Shown in pieces: positions 11,947-24,089 of a stretch of DNA of 64,000 nt. Both the position numbers and the translations under genes were made by a program. The DNA lies in contig NMRA01000301.1 of the NCBI GenBank assembly GCA_002633005.1, positions 398,259 to 462,258 of the forward strand, written 5' to 3'. Each line of letters begins with the position of its first letter. Positions within the stretch are counted from its first letter, which is position 1. Source of the stretch: Phoronis australis (taxonomy: Eukaryota > Phoronida > Phoronidae). Under the pieces are notes generated by a model that saw only the letters and a list, made by a program, of their open reading frames with translations, was not told the DNA's origin and made no database searches.

Positions 11947-13070
11947 GCTTGAAGGCCAAGAGACTGACAGAAAGCTTTGGGAGGCATTTATACATGTACG
12001 AAAGATATCTTTGAAAGTTATAAGGATTGTTATTGTTCAAAAGATAGAAAATTAATTACTACGAAGTGTAGTTGCATAATTCAATTTTATTTAAGTACTT
12101 AAACAAAGTAATGTTAGCTCAGTGGACAGTCAGTGGTGGGATTTTGAATTTTCACAGTAAGTGATCGCTAACACGGTTAGTAAATAACTAATTCTTAGCA
12201 CTAACGTAAGCAGTCTTGTGTTGTGCATGCCATATTGTAACTCGATATCATCAACTTTTAAATGCACGCAGTCGAACAATCCTTGAAATCAATGCATGGG
12301 AGTGTTTCTATTTTTCCTGCTATGGTTAATAGGGATCGATTGCTGTTTACCAATTTTGGAATTAAGTGTCCTAGACAGTTATGTGTTAATGCGTTATTTC
12401 TTACACTGAATGGGTTGTGAAACCGACGGACTTACATGTAACTACGGGTTTGCTGTGATACACGGATTCAAATGAGCAGGGATTATGGCTGTTTTCCGAG
12501 TAATTATTGTCAAATAAATGTTTTAAGCATGAAAGCTCTTGTGAAAGCAGTAATGCATTTCCGTTGGTAATTTTGTCAGTGAATTTAAAACAGATTCAGT
12601 GCTGCATTCCAACAAGGGTTTTTCGTGTCAGCCTTAGACTTGCTGTGGTCCGTGTGGCGAAGTTAGTGCTTATGTATGATTTCTATTTTGTTGGATATGA
12701 CATCTTGAAGATGTCGGAGAATTAAGGCACCTTAAATGAAGACTAGGAAGTTAGTCTTGTAAAGAAGACAAGAACCACGTGTTTTAGACAACCCATCGTC
12801 AACGCCTTGAGTGTGAAACTTGGATTGCTATCAAAAGTTTTATTCCTATGACTCATGTTGCGACAAATTTCAGCTCAGAACCATTGAATTGAAGTTAAGA
12901 TATTCAGTTTTCATCGAAATGTTTTTGTAAAAGGTGAAAAAGAACACATTTTGCTCTGTAAATATTTAAGGACAGCTTAAGTCAATCAATCACAAAGTTC
13001 ACGGTTCTGGAAATTGGAGTTGAAACCGTTGGAACAAATGACACACGTGACGTCAGCGCCCATTATGATC
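11947..13070. other. Gene-free stretch
   Basis: Unique AT-rich sequence without a recognisable gene or repeat. Confidence 0.4.
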
Positions 13071-13077
13071 TCAAGAT

Positions 13078-13290
13078 TTGGTTGTCATTAACATAAACAA
13101 CGAAGCGGCACAAGTATTGACTGACAACTGTGGGGGACTGTCTTTCGACCCAGAGAAGGCTGTAACCGAGTGCATTCCAATTTTTGGAACGAACGGATCA
13201 CTGAGGTGCGGAGTTCGAAAGCGCATGAACGAAAACAAAAACAAAGTAGTCCCCAGGGGCACTAACCCGGATGAAAAGCTTGCCATCTAA
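13078..13290 (+). other. Unassigned 70-codon open frame, possible exon
   Basis: A plus-strand frame encodes a moderately charged peptide with residues such as DNCGGLSFDPEKAV and IPIFGTNGSLRCGVRKR. Its base composition is more even than that of the surroundings, and a possible acceptor (ATCTCAAG) lies just upstream at about 13070. No family is recognised and the opposite strand is also open. It could be an exon of an unrecognised gene, a transposon relic or chance. Confidence 0.2.
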
Positions 13291-13471
13291 TGGATAGTTG
13301 GGGACGGTGCAGCTAAATGAATTTCCCTTGCAACGAATGGTGACTCAGGTTCAGTTATCTTTACACAAAAAGCTTCCATAATCTCTTATCACAGAGTAGT
13401 AACAGAACCCCACATAATCCCGTACTGCTGAACCTGGTATACAGTACACGACCACGGTCATGTATTGGAGT

Positions 13472-13523
13472 ATGGACTTGTAATCGAATATAAGGCTGGC
13501 CTTATGTTCGAATACAAGTCCAT
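13472..13523. repeat. 52-nt near-perfect hairpin
   Basis: Arms 13472-13496 and 13499-13523 are 25 nt with two mismatches and a 2-nt centre; the left arm starts ATGGACTTGTAATCG. Similar sequence, CATGTATTGGAGTA on the left and CATGTATTCAGAGTA on the right, flanks the palindrome and may be a degraded target duplication. Confidence 0.6.
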
Positions 13524-13529
13524 GTATTC

Positions 13530-15150
13530 AGAGTAATCAGTATGCTGGTGTAAAACATACACGAAAGCATCAAATTCGAATATTAGGTTCGCAACGCTTG
13601 TTCATTTTTCTACAATTTATTCAACATTTTCGTGGAATGATTTTAGCCAACCAATATTCTATTAATGTTGACACAAGTATACTTAATATTTTGGCCTTGA
13701 CAGATTTGCAGAAAACAAGGAAAATCATGATGAATAACCTTATATCTGCAGAAACAGTATGGCCTTACATTCATTTCGCTCAAGCATCAAACTCACTTCA
13801 CCAAGGTAGGCCAATTAAGATGCTGGTGCCCGGTTTGTTTAATTAAAGTGAAAAAGATGCAGAAGTTGAATCAACCAAATGCTCAAGCAGGCACATTGCG
13901 GGCCACTAATCACTGATACGGGCGAAATCAAGCTGAAACGTACACACACTATCTGAGACACTGCGCACTCGTAATGTGGCCGCCCGTAGTAAAGGTACAG
14001 GTGTATTCCAACTTGCTCACCGTGCCACCCAGTGTACTATTCACATATACCGTGCATTATATTGCCTGTGTAGTGCTATGTATGGCTTTATGCGCCATTT
14101 CCCAAATGTCGTGCGATACATCTCTACCGTTTAAAGGTTAAAAATAATACGACACACGGCGCATTGCTCGATAAATCGTACACTAGGTAATTACATGATC
14201 GTGGCCACACCTATATATTCCGTCAAAATTGTTCGTTTTGCATGCATGTACGCTTGGCCATTTTCACCTGCATGACTGCTCATATTAATCCAAATACGGC
14301 GGTAATGAGTAAATCATTCAATGTAAGGAACGTAAGTTGTACAACCTATCCGACAAAATAACCATAAAACAAAATTTTAGGTCACATCCCAAACCTTAAA
14401 AGTTGTCCAGGGCTTTCTCGGTCATGGTGAACCACGAATGGCTGGAATAAACTACAAAAACTACATACATGATGAGCAACTCGAGTTGACGGGCTGATTT
14501 ACATGTAAGGTCGCTGTATGACGTAACAAAACGTGAATTAACTAGAGAGTACAGCATGTAGTTGACCAAAGAGACGGAAAGAAAGTTAATTGGGACCTAA
14601 TACAAAAATCATGTTAATTGCAAGATTCTAATGCAATAAAGCATAAATAATTTATTTTATCGGGAAGTGAAGTTCAATGTACATGACTGTATTTCATGAA
14701 GCTCAGACAAAACGAAGTTTAGCTTGCTTGGGGATGGGGGAATAGCAGTATAGGGCCGAAGGAGCATTAATTTCAGGCATCGGCTGAAGACAGAGGAATA
14801 TATGGCTCCGGAATATCGTCGCAGCCGCGATTTGTGACATCAAGAGGTTAAGGCGGTCGAAAGAATTTAATTTTCAAGATACTCGTAACAAGCAATGTTT
14901 CATGAGTGTCCCTATCTACGGAAATGTCTATTTGTCAAGTTCCCAGGAGAATCATTAGATGAGCAAGGGCTTACGTGTAGTTTCTATAGAAGGACTGTTA
15001 TGAAAACGTCAAAGAATGTCAAACGCCTCTGAAAAATGAAATTTGTCAAAGCTCTTCTCATGCGAAGACGAGTATGTCGTCTGCAATTTGTGAGAATACA
15101 ACATTAGAAGCACATTAAATCCTTTCAATTACAATTAAGCAATTGTAACA
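13530..15150. other. Gene-free stretch downstream of transporter 1
   Basis: No supported exon or repeat. The 3' end of transporter 1 should lie near 15130-15150. Confidence 0.4.
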
Positions 15151-15153
15151 CAT

Positions 15154-15159
15154 TTTATT
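15154..15159 (-). promoter_or_regulatory. Polyadenylation signal of transporter 1
   Basis: The plus-strand TTTATT reads AATAAA on the gene's strand, 59 bases after the stop codon. It is the first canonical hexamer downstream. Confidence 0.65.
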
Positions 15160-15217
15160 TCTGTAACGTACAAAAACGCAACAAGAACTGCATTGTAAAC
15201 AAGGGCGACTTTTCGTC

Positions 15218-16783
15218 TCACATGGCAACAGGTCGATCTTTGTTAACATTTGCGTTCAAGTTCAGCCTAAGAGACCACCGCGAGACAAATAGATGAAGCG
15301 CCAGGAACACAGTGAAAACTATGACGGAAGAGGCAAGTACAACGTAAACTACGCTGATAGGCCCGTACGTGTCTAGCACAAGGCCAGTGAGCGGCGTCAT
15401 TGACATGGAAGAAATTGCGAAAGTGCCAATGATGCAAGCGGACACCACACCGTCGACGACGAGGTACATGTTGAGGAACGCGAATCCGGCAGCAGCAAAG
15501 GATCCCAATCCGAGACCAGCTATTGCCATAGCAACCCACGTGACCGCTTCGTGCACGTTTATCAATGAGATTAAGATAATGTAGCCGACGCAGATGAGAG
15601 ACGAGTCTAAATATATTATATGAATGGGGGTAAGCAACCGAGATAAAAATATACCCAGGAACCTACCGACACCAAATACCCCCCAAAATAATGAAGTTAT
15701 TAGGGGGCCTTTATACTTATCCCATTTTAAGCCATCAACCACGAACGTGGCCAGCAAACTACCAGATGAATACTCTAAATTGTTGTAGAAGAACATGACG
15801 AGAACCATTCCAACTAGCATAACAGATTTGAACAGGCGCGTCTGTTTTAACGTCCGTTCAACAGGTAGTTTCTTCTTGAAAGTCTTTTTTCTCATAACAC
15901 GCCATCCATCCATTTTTAACGCTGCAATGTATAGGGCAACGGTTATTAGAGTCAGAACGCCAATGGCCAGAAAACCGTATTGTATTTTCGTTTCTTGATC
16001 GGTGGAATCTGTGGCATACGTTGTGTTAAAAAAACCTGAAAAGTTCGCGACCAACACCAAATCTGCTGCCGGCATTGAACTCGCATTAGAATTATTGGAA
16101 AATGGCTCCATCTCGTTACGCTCAGACAAGAAGGGTTCTATGAGAGCTGGAGATATGGTAGCACCTATTGACCAGACAAAGTGAGCTGCTTGCAACACAG
16201 AATGCTGGTGTTTGCTATGTTGCCAAAGACTCAACACCGTCACTTGAACATTGCAGTTGATGCTCGCCATGCACAATGCCATAGGAATCATAAAGAAACA
16301 AAACACGGCCAAGTTCTGCGCCCAGACAGACATTATGTAGCAGATGGTCATTCCCAGCGAAGCGACTAGAAAGAAAAATGCGTCCGATAGTCTTGCTATG
16401 AGGTAGCCTGAGATAACAGTTCCGCCTAGCATCCCAGCGCTAATACATGTGAATACGAGTAAGATCTCTCTCCTGTCCGTGTTAAGCCATTCTTTGAGAT
16501 CAATCAAAGACGGCCCTATTGATGCTGACAGAATCCCCATACTCAGATATGCGGCATAAGCACACGTGGTAAAATACACTCTATTGAAATTGTTCCTTCT
16601 CGTAGCTACGTCACACGTAATATCCGGTTCCTGCGCGTGCACCCAGGCAACCCGTTCTTGGCTATCGGAATTCCCATGACCTCGTTGCAAAGGTGTTTCT
16701 TTGTCATCTTTGTCTGTGTTTGAAGCTTCTGTGCATAGAGGGCACAGCTGCTGTTGAGTTCCATCTTTAATTTCGTTATTCAT
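15218..16783 (-). CDS. MFS transporter, MFSD4/NaGLT1-like (paralog 1)
   Basis: This encodes a 12-TM major facilitator transporter, most like the MFSD4 / sodium-dependent glucose transporter 1 group. Substrate and ion coupling are not visible from the sequence. The frame opens at 16819 (533 residues), but a strong acceptor, TTATTGCAG/GTTGAC, lies just inside it (exon starts at 16796). I therefore choose the next Met at 16783, giving 521 residues. In 533-numbering, helices begin at about 82, 119, 146, 169, 205 and 281 and resume at about 333, 372, 404, 427, 454 and 488. The loop at 230-279 carries four N-glycosylation sequons (N242, N245, N259, N265), so it is probably luminal or extracellular. 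A basic cytosolic loop spans 303-330. Conserved blocks shared with paralog 2 are KGPLITSLFWGVFG, GLGLGSFAAAGF and MTPLTGL. The coding region has no introns. It is a tandem paralog of 32323-33957, in the same orientation. Confidence 0.93.
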   Translation of the reverse strand: MNNEIKDGTQQQLCPLCTEASNTDKDDKETPLQRGHGNSDSQERVAWVHAQEPDITCDVATRRNNFNRVYFTTCAYAAYLSMGILSASIGPSLIDLKEWLNTDRREILLVFTCISAGMLGGTVISGYLIARLSDAFFFLVASLGMTICYIMSVWAQNLAVFCFFMIPMALCMASINCNVQVTVLSLWQHSKHQHSVLQAAHFVWSIGATISPALIEPFLSERNEMEPFSNNSNASSMPAADLVLVANFSGFFNTTYATDSTDQETKIQYGFLAIGVLTLITVALYIAALKMDGWRVMRKKTFKKKLPVERTLKQTRLFKSVMLVGMVLVMFFYNNLEYSSGSLLATFVVDGLKWDKYKGPLITSLFWGVFGVGRFLGIFLSRLLTPIHIIYLDSSLICVGYIILISLINVHEAVTWVAMAIAGLGLGSFAAAGFAFLNMYLVVDGVVSACIIGTFAISSMSMTPLTGLVLDTYGPISVVYVVLASSVIVFTVFLALHLFVSRWSLRLNLNANVNKDRPVAM

Positions 16784-16863
16784 AGCAGACGTCAACCTGC
16801 AATAATTGCATGACGTCATTGTAAATCATTGAGGGCCATATTGGTCCCACCAATACACTCACG
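16784..16863 (-). promoter_or_regulatory. Probable 5'UTR splice junction of transporter 1
   Basis: An acceptor TTATTGCAG/G ends at 16797. A good donor, ATC/GTGAGTG, sits at 16863/16862, implying a 66-bp intron. TATAAAA-like sequences lie near 16871-16878 and 16930, but I could not fix a transcription start. Paralog 2 has an equivalent acceptor just 5' of its ATG. Confidence 0.4.
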
Positions 16864-16869
16864 ATGGCA

Positions 16870-19840
16870 GAGTATAAAACAAAGTTAAAAGTTATGACAG
16901 GTTGACTTGAAAGAGAGCTCCGTTTGGTATAAAAACTGTCTAGCAGAGATAGGCAAGAAAGAGCTCACTAGTTCCCATTGTATTGAACAATTTTTCAACT
17001 GCAAAAATAGGTTATATTTATTACTCGGGATGGGGGGAGATGTCGAATTTATTACTCGAGGGTTGGCTAGATGTCGAATTTATTAATCGAGAAATTCGGA
17101 ACATCTCGAATTTGTTCGCGCCACCTATAATTTTTGCCACGGTTACGAAAGAACTTTATAGTTAACCTGAGGTTATCTTGGCATTGTGTCAATTGCTGCA
17201 GCTATCAGGTCACGCGGGATGCTCTACATGTATTTGTATGAAAAAGGTTCAGCGAATATTAGATGTGTAGGTCAGCACAGGACAAGTTCTCCTTGTTCAG
17301 AACAATTTCTTTTATAACAAGAAAAAATCTAATGAGTTGCCCGTGCCACAAACCACTGCAGAGAATCTATCGTCCCCCAAGAGACTCACCTAGTCATTCG
17401 AGTTTCTGCATCAGGTCAATTAAAGGTCACCAACGCAGGCCTCTTATGGATGTTCAACCCAATATCTCCACGAATACCCAGCATTCTCAAGCGTACTTAT
17501 GTAGTGAAATTCACTTGTACATGAAACTTGCACTTGGTGAAAAATGCGTCACTCAGCTCAGCAATGCCTTCATGGATCACTCGTAAGTGGGTGTGAAACA
17601 AGCAGATTTGGGCATTCCTACATGGAAAACTTGCTCACAAATTTATGGGTTGAGCTGTATGCCTCTCTAACGCCTGGACTGGCCAAGGGCATGAACAATT
17701 TGCTGATCTTACCTATTACAGTATGCCCATTTTAGCAGCAGACTTCCTCGGCCGAGTGTAAGGTTATCCAGCTGCAAAACACTTCATTGGCCTATTTTTG
17801 TGTTATCGATTATTATACAGAGCAAAACAGGTCAAACTTGATGGCGGCAAGCTGAAGCACTGGACGCACAGTTGAAACTGATCTTGAAAGGTCACTGTTT
17901 TTCGTAGTCACGCTTCGGTTACTTCAAGGCCGAAATACCTGCAGTGTCCAGAACAGACCGAATTCAAAACCACAGGGTTCATTGCTCCACGTTTACGACG
18001 TGGATGTCATGTATTTTCCCACAAGTGTTAAGGATTCTCCCTAGCTTACGCACTGGGATCGATAAAAAACGCGGTCACCGTGAACATTGCGACCACTTTG
18101 AAAGCAGCACGGTAAGATTGTTTTTGGCAAACTAGTGACCCATCTTTTAAAACAGCCAATTCCTTTACGAATCCTTACTGAACTCAAAACTGACGAAACG
18201 TCCGATAAGACGTCAGCCCATCGCGGTAGTGATTTAAAATGTCGATGAAAATGTTCCCTATTTAAGTTATCTCAAACAATATTTAGTGGCCTTCATTCTA
18301 TGGCGTATATAAAAACTAATCTTTGTCAACCAGTAAAAGTATATATTTTCTGAAAGAAAAAAGATCAGGGAATATAAAAATATGTTTTGTATTTATTTAC
18401 CATTATTATTGCGTTAACACCTTTTTAAAGTCGAAATTTCCTTTTTAAGAAAGGCACATTCATGGCAAACTAACCCCTGGGTCGGTGTTAATGAAACGTT
18501 TTTTAAATGAAGACTTCACCAGTTACCTCAAAATGCTGTTAGGAATTTTCGATTAGTCTTTTTCTTTGGTTTGCCATGACAAATCAAGTCGCAAAACGTA
18601 ACGTATTTTTGTAAAAAATAGAAGTCGTATTCGCCTTTGTTACATTACGCCAAAACTAGGCCTTCATATCAAAAATCCTAAACGTTTATTTGAGGTTGAT
18701 TACTAAATATCAAGTTTGGAAAGTTTCAGCGAAATCCCGATCGTGTTGTTTTTGAGAACTCATGTACTAAGTTCAAATAAAGTTTTGTCTTTGTTTTCCC
18801 CGGCACCGTTCTATCATAAGAACCCGGTACACCTCGTTGACTCAATATTATGTCGATTCCGTGAATGAAAGGACTGATGGCACATACGAAGCTGCTTTGT
18901 ACCTGGCAGGAGATTCGTTTTGGGTGACAGCCCTGTAACCTTTGACCTCGGATATGTAGTAAACAAATGTCCACGCGGTTGTGCGGTTCCAAGGTGGTTC
19001 TCATAATTCTTTTTTTTTCGCTACACGGTATATATTTTGTATTTGAAGTTCCCCGAGAATTAAGATGAAGTATATTGCTGGATGCATGTGAAATATTGGT
19101 ATAATGGACAATTTTTGTGAATAACGTTTGAGATAACTTTAAGGCAACCACGCACTGACGAACAGGGGTGGTGTCACTGCTTTTAACCTGGCTTAGCCTT
19201 TTAGCACTATTGTTCAGGTACATAGTTTATTTTTAATTCTGTCTTCTTTTAGTCTACAAGCCTTTATCGTGCAACTACCTGGTCATTTTGTAACATCTAG
19301 AACGGTTAAATAAACTATCTATCCATCTGCCTATTGTCCAAGAGACAATGCAATTTTTAATCAATAAAATAATTCAATAAATGAAAGGATTAAAATTTAT
19401 TTCCCGACGTGGTTAGTTGATCTCGTCGTACAAATACTGAGCAGCCCAAGTTAAGGCAACGACATCAATAAAAAGGCCTGAAAATGCAAAATGCAATGTT
19501 TATGCGAAAGGTTATGAAAGAATTGGATATCCAGATGAATGCTATCCTACGGTTAAATACGTTTACACCGGCAGAAAATTTTGAAGAAAAAAGAACAAAA
19601 GATTTGATCAAAGTTCTAGATTTCCACGAAACGTATTGCCGTAAAGTCGCTTGCCATGAATCGTAAGAACGAATTACGCATTTTTGTGATTACTATTGGA
19701 TGGAAAAGACTTCTTGAAGTTATTAACTTTGTCCAATTAAGCTACAAAACAACAAAAAATGTCTCTACTCTCACCTTTGTCTGTCAGACTTTTTACATCA
19801 AGACTCTTGACTTTACCACTTAACAACGATTAAAATACTC
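16870..19840. other. Gene-free stretch
   Basis: Nothing recognised in about 3 kb. A 165-codon minus-strand frame (18726-19223) is the longest, but it has low-complexity-free, family-less content and no splice or polyadenylation context, so I do not call it a gene. Confidence 0.4.
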
Positions 19841-19845
19841 TGCCA

Positions 19846-20598
19846 CTTAAAAAAGGTGCAGGTGGCCTGATGCCTTTTGCGGTACATCAAGCGTGTTTAG
19901 GCCACAAGGCCGGGCCCATTACACTAGTCACCTGATGACTCATGGGGACACGACATCACCAGATTCCTCATGGGTGAAATCTTCCAATCTGCCTGTTTGT
20001 TTCAGAAAGACTATTAAAACTGTATGAACTAACACTGTTAACCAGGCAGGTTATGTTTCCATCAAGTAGTAGATTACGGTCTCTATTGTAGGCAGGGCAA
20101 ATCTCCACCAGATGTGAGGAGTCTCGGTCTCCAAGCCACAGTTGGGACACAATGAACATGCCATGTGGCCTGTGATGTTGCGGTGCCGAGCTAAGTTGCA
20201 GTGTCCAGTAATAACCTGGATTAGCTGCCTTATAGCAAGCCTATCTAAACATAACCGTTTCTTTGAACCATTGATTTTGGTTCAATAGGACTTGGAAAAA
20301 GTTGTTAGGTTTGTCTGCAGGCAGAGAGCTTTATATCCACGCATCCACGGACAGTTTACATACCCAGCGTCTTACCTTTGCTCTGCAGCACCTATAGGCA
20401 ACTGGTATGCAAGGTTCTGGTACACAACAGGGTGCACTTGCTCCTCCTTTTTCAAGTTTGTCAGCAGTTTCGTTACCGTCAATGCTAACTTGGGCTTTAC
20501 CCCAGTTCACATGAACAGTTCTGCTAGCTGATAGGTAAGCTTGTTTACACAGGCCAAGACACAATGGGAGTTGACCTTGGGCTTAGTTAGAGCTTTAA
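19846..20598 (-). pseudogene. LINE ORF2, 3' half (end of RNase H and C-terminal zinc region)
   Basis: Minus-strand frames continue the LINE interrupted at 20599. They begin KALTKPKVNSHCVLAC, pass a frameshift and read NWGKAQVSIDGNETADKL. That is the end of RNase H, where the usual WxPGHxG has become WGKAQVS. After another shift comes RQLIQVITGHCNLARHRN with a CPNCGLETETP and CPAYNRDR knuckle. The 3'UTR (19846-19960) contains short self-complementary stretches around CATGAGTCATC. Frameshifts and the altered RNase H site make it inactive. Confidence 0.75.
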
Positions 20599-22283
20599 AG
20601 GAGCATGCCACCCAAAAAACAACCTACTTTGTATCAATTTATATCGAGTAGTTCTACTCCGAGTAATTCTACTCCATAAGGTCACATACGGTTGCGTTAC
20701 CTGACATCTGACGGCAGACGGAGGTGTTGAAATTATCCAATGTCGTAGTTGGTTTCACACGCTCTCTGTTCAGCAGTTCAAAACACGCGTTACTGGTGTT
20801 AGCTTATTGCTTGAATTCATCGTTTAACACCAATAAATCGTCAAACTTCGATGTAAAACCCTTAAAAATACACCGGGTTCTTATAAAAACGTGTTGTTTT
20901 ATTTCGCTGTTACGGATTTATTGGTGTTCGGACACACCCTGGCCGTAGCCTACAAAATGAGTTCGGCAGGCTAATAAGGTCCGTAGCGGGAGTTTGGGGA
21001 CTGTTTGGAGATAAATTCTAAATATTTTTCCGTGAGATACAGACAGGAGAACTTAGATCTGTGTTGTTGTTCTAAACACACAAAACGATTGTTATCCTGG
21101 CCAGTGGCTCGGAGCCCGATCAGGCCCGTCGCCACCGGCGGGACTGACTCGTTATCCCGGCCAGTGGTTCGGAAGCCGATCAGACATCACGAACATAAAC
21201 AATCCAAAGTTGGCAACTAAACTTCCAGTCAAGAAATATTAGTGAGCCAAAGACGTAAAGTGTACGTGATTATGTTGGTGAATTGGCCACGAAACTGCAA
21301 ATCTACTTTCTCGTCGGGGGCCGCGAAGTCAGGTTCCGCTTTCAAGTTGGCCACAGAACCTTCACGGCAGAAGTTTTACATTGACTGGCATTATTTGAAT
21401 ATTGTAAATGTAAATAAAGATTCCACTAACGCCGTGGGATAAAAATCGAGTTGTTTCACAACAGTTTCTGTCAGCAAACACTGAATTAGTAGCATGACTG
21501 AGCTCAAACGGCCTCGGTATCCCGTCAACTAGCCGGTTTTATTACACATAAAGCCGTTAACTCAGTGATTTATTCATTGATGGCTTCTCAAATCATTTGC
21601 ACTCACGGACACCCCAAAGGCATTCCAAATTGTATCTAATGAGACAGACTTTGTTTCAGTTTCATATAAGTATTGGTATAAGGGTGAGAATAATTCATTT
21701 TGAAATAGAACGCTCGATCAGTAATAAACGTCAACACGGCAACTCACAATCCCGACTTAGACGAGAGCTCATCCCAACGGAGACTTCGCTGGTGGATCGT
21801 TAAGTTTCACAAGCTATCAGTTCGAACAGGAATAAGAGGTGCCACGAACAAGCTCAGACAACGGAACGTATGGATAGTTATTTGGTAAGCCGGCATTCGT
21901 CAGGCACTGTCCCGCGACGACTGCAGGCCACAGACACGGAGATGTTTCACGGCCTCATACTTGCTATTTACAGCGTACTTTTAATTCTTCACTATCGCGA
22001 GCCACTTCCTAAGCATTTCGGACTCTCAAGGAAGCCGAAAAAACGATAATACCCGCTTTCCTTGCAGCTGCATAGTTCGGACAAGCGGGAACGATGCACC
22101 GCAACACAGCGGCATTAACTCTGCAAATGAACCACTGACGTCGCTGCGTCGTTTCTCACCTTCCTCACAGGTTAACGCGACACCTCTCGGCAAGGTAAGG
22201 TCGACCGTATGCAAGGCGATGTGGATATAGACCGATTAAGACGGCAAAAACGACTAATTAAATCGGGTGGCATTCTCCTTTAA
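20595..22283. mobile_element. 1,681-bp TTAA-targeting element inserted in LINE RNase H
   Basis: TTAA at 20595-20598 and 22280-22283 flanks ends that are inverted copies: AGGAGCATGCCACCC on the left and, reverse-complemented, AGGAGAATGCCACCC on the right. Removing the element and one TTAA rejoins the LINE frame as AAIK then ALTK, so both boundaries are exact to the base. TTAA duplication plus TIR is diagnostic of piggyBac-type transposition. No transposase frame is visible, so it is non-autonomous or eroded. Related interior sequence lies at 58270-58740, and a copy of the right end lies at 29702-29800. Confidence 0.82.
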
Positions 22284-24085
22284 TAGCTGCTTGACTGTCT
22301 GAGAGTATGAAGAGTTCCTTGTTTCCAAGGACTGCTTCATGATCCCTTGCCAGTTGGGCAGCCTGGTGAATGGCAACAATTTCAGCCTGAAAGACTGTAA
22401 CGGTGTTACCCAGTGAGATCCAGCAGCTTTCTTTGTCGTCACCTGCAAGGTCTGGAAAGTAAATTCCTGATCTTGGCTGTCCGTTGTCAAGTTTGGAGCC
22501 ATCAGTGTAACAAACGGACTGTTGGTCATAGCAATCAATGACTTCGTGACCATCTCCAATTTCTGTATAGAAATTGTGTCTGTGATGTAAGATCGTCACT
22601 AAAACATCACTTGGCATAGCCAAATGTGTTCCAGTTTCTGACATTAACCTGTTGCATACATTAACATGGCTCTTACGAGCAACAGTATCAGTGATTCGCG
22701 CATTACTCCACTGCCCATTACACCTCATACGGTAAGCTGCAAGCACAGCTTCACCGCTGAGGTAAATACGCAGGGGTGGCAAACCAATAAGCATTTCCAC
22801 TGGAGCTGTAGGTGTCCCTAGAAAAGCAGAAGTAACACACAAGCAAGCTAAACGCTGTATTTGTGTCAGTTTAGTTCTAACAGTGCTCTGTTCAAGAGAT
22901 GTTATCCATATTGATGCCGCGTAAGCTAACATCGGTCTGATAACACCAATATAGATCCAGAGAGAATTCTTGAGAGAAAGTCCCCAAGTTTTACCCACTA
23001 CTCGGCAACACCTTACCAGGGCCGACTTGGCCTTGGTTATCTTGTTCATCACGTGAGGTCTGGGAAGGGGATTAATGCATCAGCATATCCCCAATGATCC
23101 TGTCCGTGACAGGTATTACAGGTATTACAGGTATTACCATCACGTGAGGTGTCCAAGAAAGGCGATGGTGGAGAGTAACACCTAGGTAGGAGACTTTTTC
23201 TTGGAGTGAGAGTTCAGTACCATAGAGCTTTCATGGTTTTACATTCGAACATCATCACTTTTGTTTTACTGCTATTGACCTCCAAGCCAACTGTCTCAGT
23301 CCATGGAATAGCGATATTAAGTGCCTTCTGGACAATAGTGCGGCATGTGCAAGCATCAACACTTGACACACAGAAGACAATGTCATCAGCATAGGCCTGT
23401 ACAACTAGACCTTGCCCAATGTTAGCCAACAGCTGCCTTAACAGGCACTCCATGACCATATTGAGGAGAGCAGGTGAAGCGGTACCACCTTGTGGAGTAC
23501 CTCTAGTGAGACGGACAGTCACACTAGCTCCCTCAAGGTTAGTTGTTACAGTCTGACTGCTCAGCATGTACATAATCCACCTTAAAAGCCCTTTGTCAAC
23601 CTAATATTGAACAAGTGAATTATAGATAGCATCATGTTTAATGTAGCTGAAGGCACCTACAATGTCGATGTAAGCGCCAAAAGCAAACATTTTATTGTGT
23701 ACAGCACTTTCAAGCTGTCTGATAAGGTGATGAAGAGCAGTCTCTGTAGAAAAGACAGCTCTGTAAGCGTACTGATTTCTCAGAAGTCTGGTCATAACAT
23801 CTTGCCTTTCTAACTATCACAGAACCAATTTCTCAAGACCTTTCAAGAAGAAGGAAGATAGAGTTATAGGTCTGAAGGAGTCAGTTTTGAAGTAAGAATC
23901 CTTGCCAGGTTTGGGAATAAAAACAACCCTCGCCGTAGTGCAAGTTTCTGGGACGTAGCCTAGTCTAAAACTGGCCTTGTAAAGGTTAGACCGGATTTGG
24001 TAAGCTTGGTTCCTGCTTCCTGTACCATTTTAGAAAATATCATATCTTACCCGGGGGCCTTCCATGATTTAAAAGACATGAGGGC
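22258..24085 (-). pseudogene. LINE ORF2, 5' half (reverse transcriptase and start of RNase H), I/R1/LOA-like
   Basis: Successive minus-strand frames carry reverse transcriptase blocks in order: KAPG near 24050, YKASFRLGYVPETC and FIPKPGKD with SFRPITLSSF (about 23990-23830), AYIDIVGAFSYI (23601-23795), GTPQGGTASPALLN and the catalytic AYADDIVF (23214-23573), then a thumb and RNase H start with CYTDGSK, FQAEIVAIHQA and LSDSQAAIK (22258-23052). An RNase H domain after the RT places it among I, R1, LOA and similar clades. The copy is broken by in-frame stops, frameshifts, a 78-bp insertion (23060-23137) and the TTAA element. The endonuclease is missing, so the copy is 5'-truncated near 24085. 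Confidence 0.85.
23047..23150 (+). mobile_element. 78-bp retroposed LINE/SINE tail with target duplication
   Basis: The 13-bp sequence CATCACGTGAGGT at 23047-23059 is repeated at 23138-23150. The 78 bp between them end in three copies of ACAGGTATT, the kind of microsatellite tail found on some RTE/L2/CR1-type LINEs and their SINEs. Removing the insert and one duplicate restores the host LINE frame (WTPHVMNKIT). It is therefore a 5'-truncated retroposed copy that landed in the older LINE. Confidence 0.75.
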
Positions 24086-24089
24086 CACT

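Noticed and set aside
15267-15539. Minus- and plus-strand frames inside the transporter genes
   Set aside because: They are alternative-frame shadows of the transporter coding regions.
18726-19223. 165-codon minus-strand open frame
   Set aside because: No family resemblance, no splice or polyadenylation context and no compositional bias. A frame of this length is expected by chance in 64 kb read in six frames.
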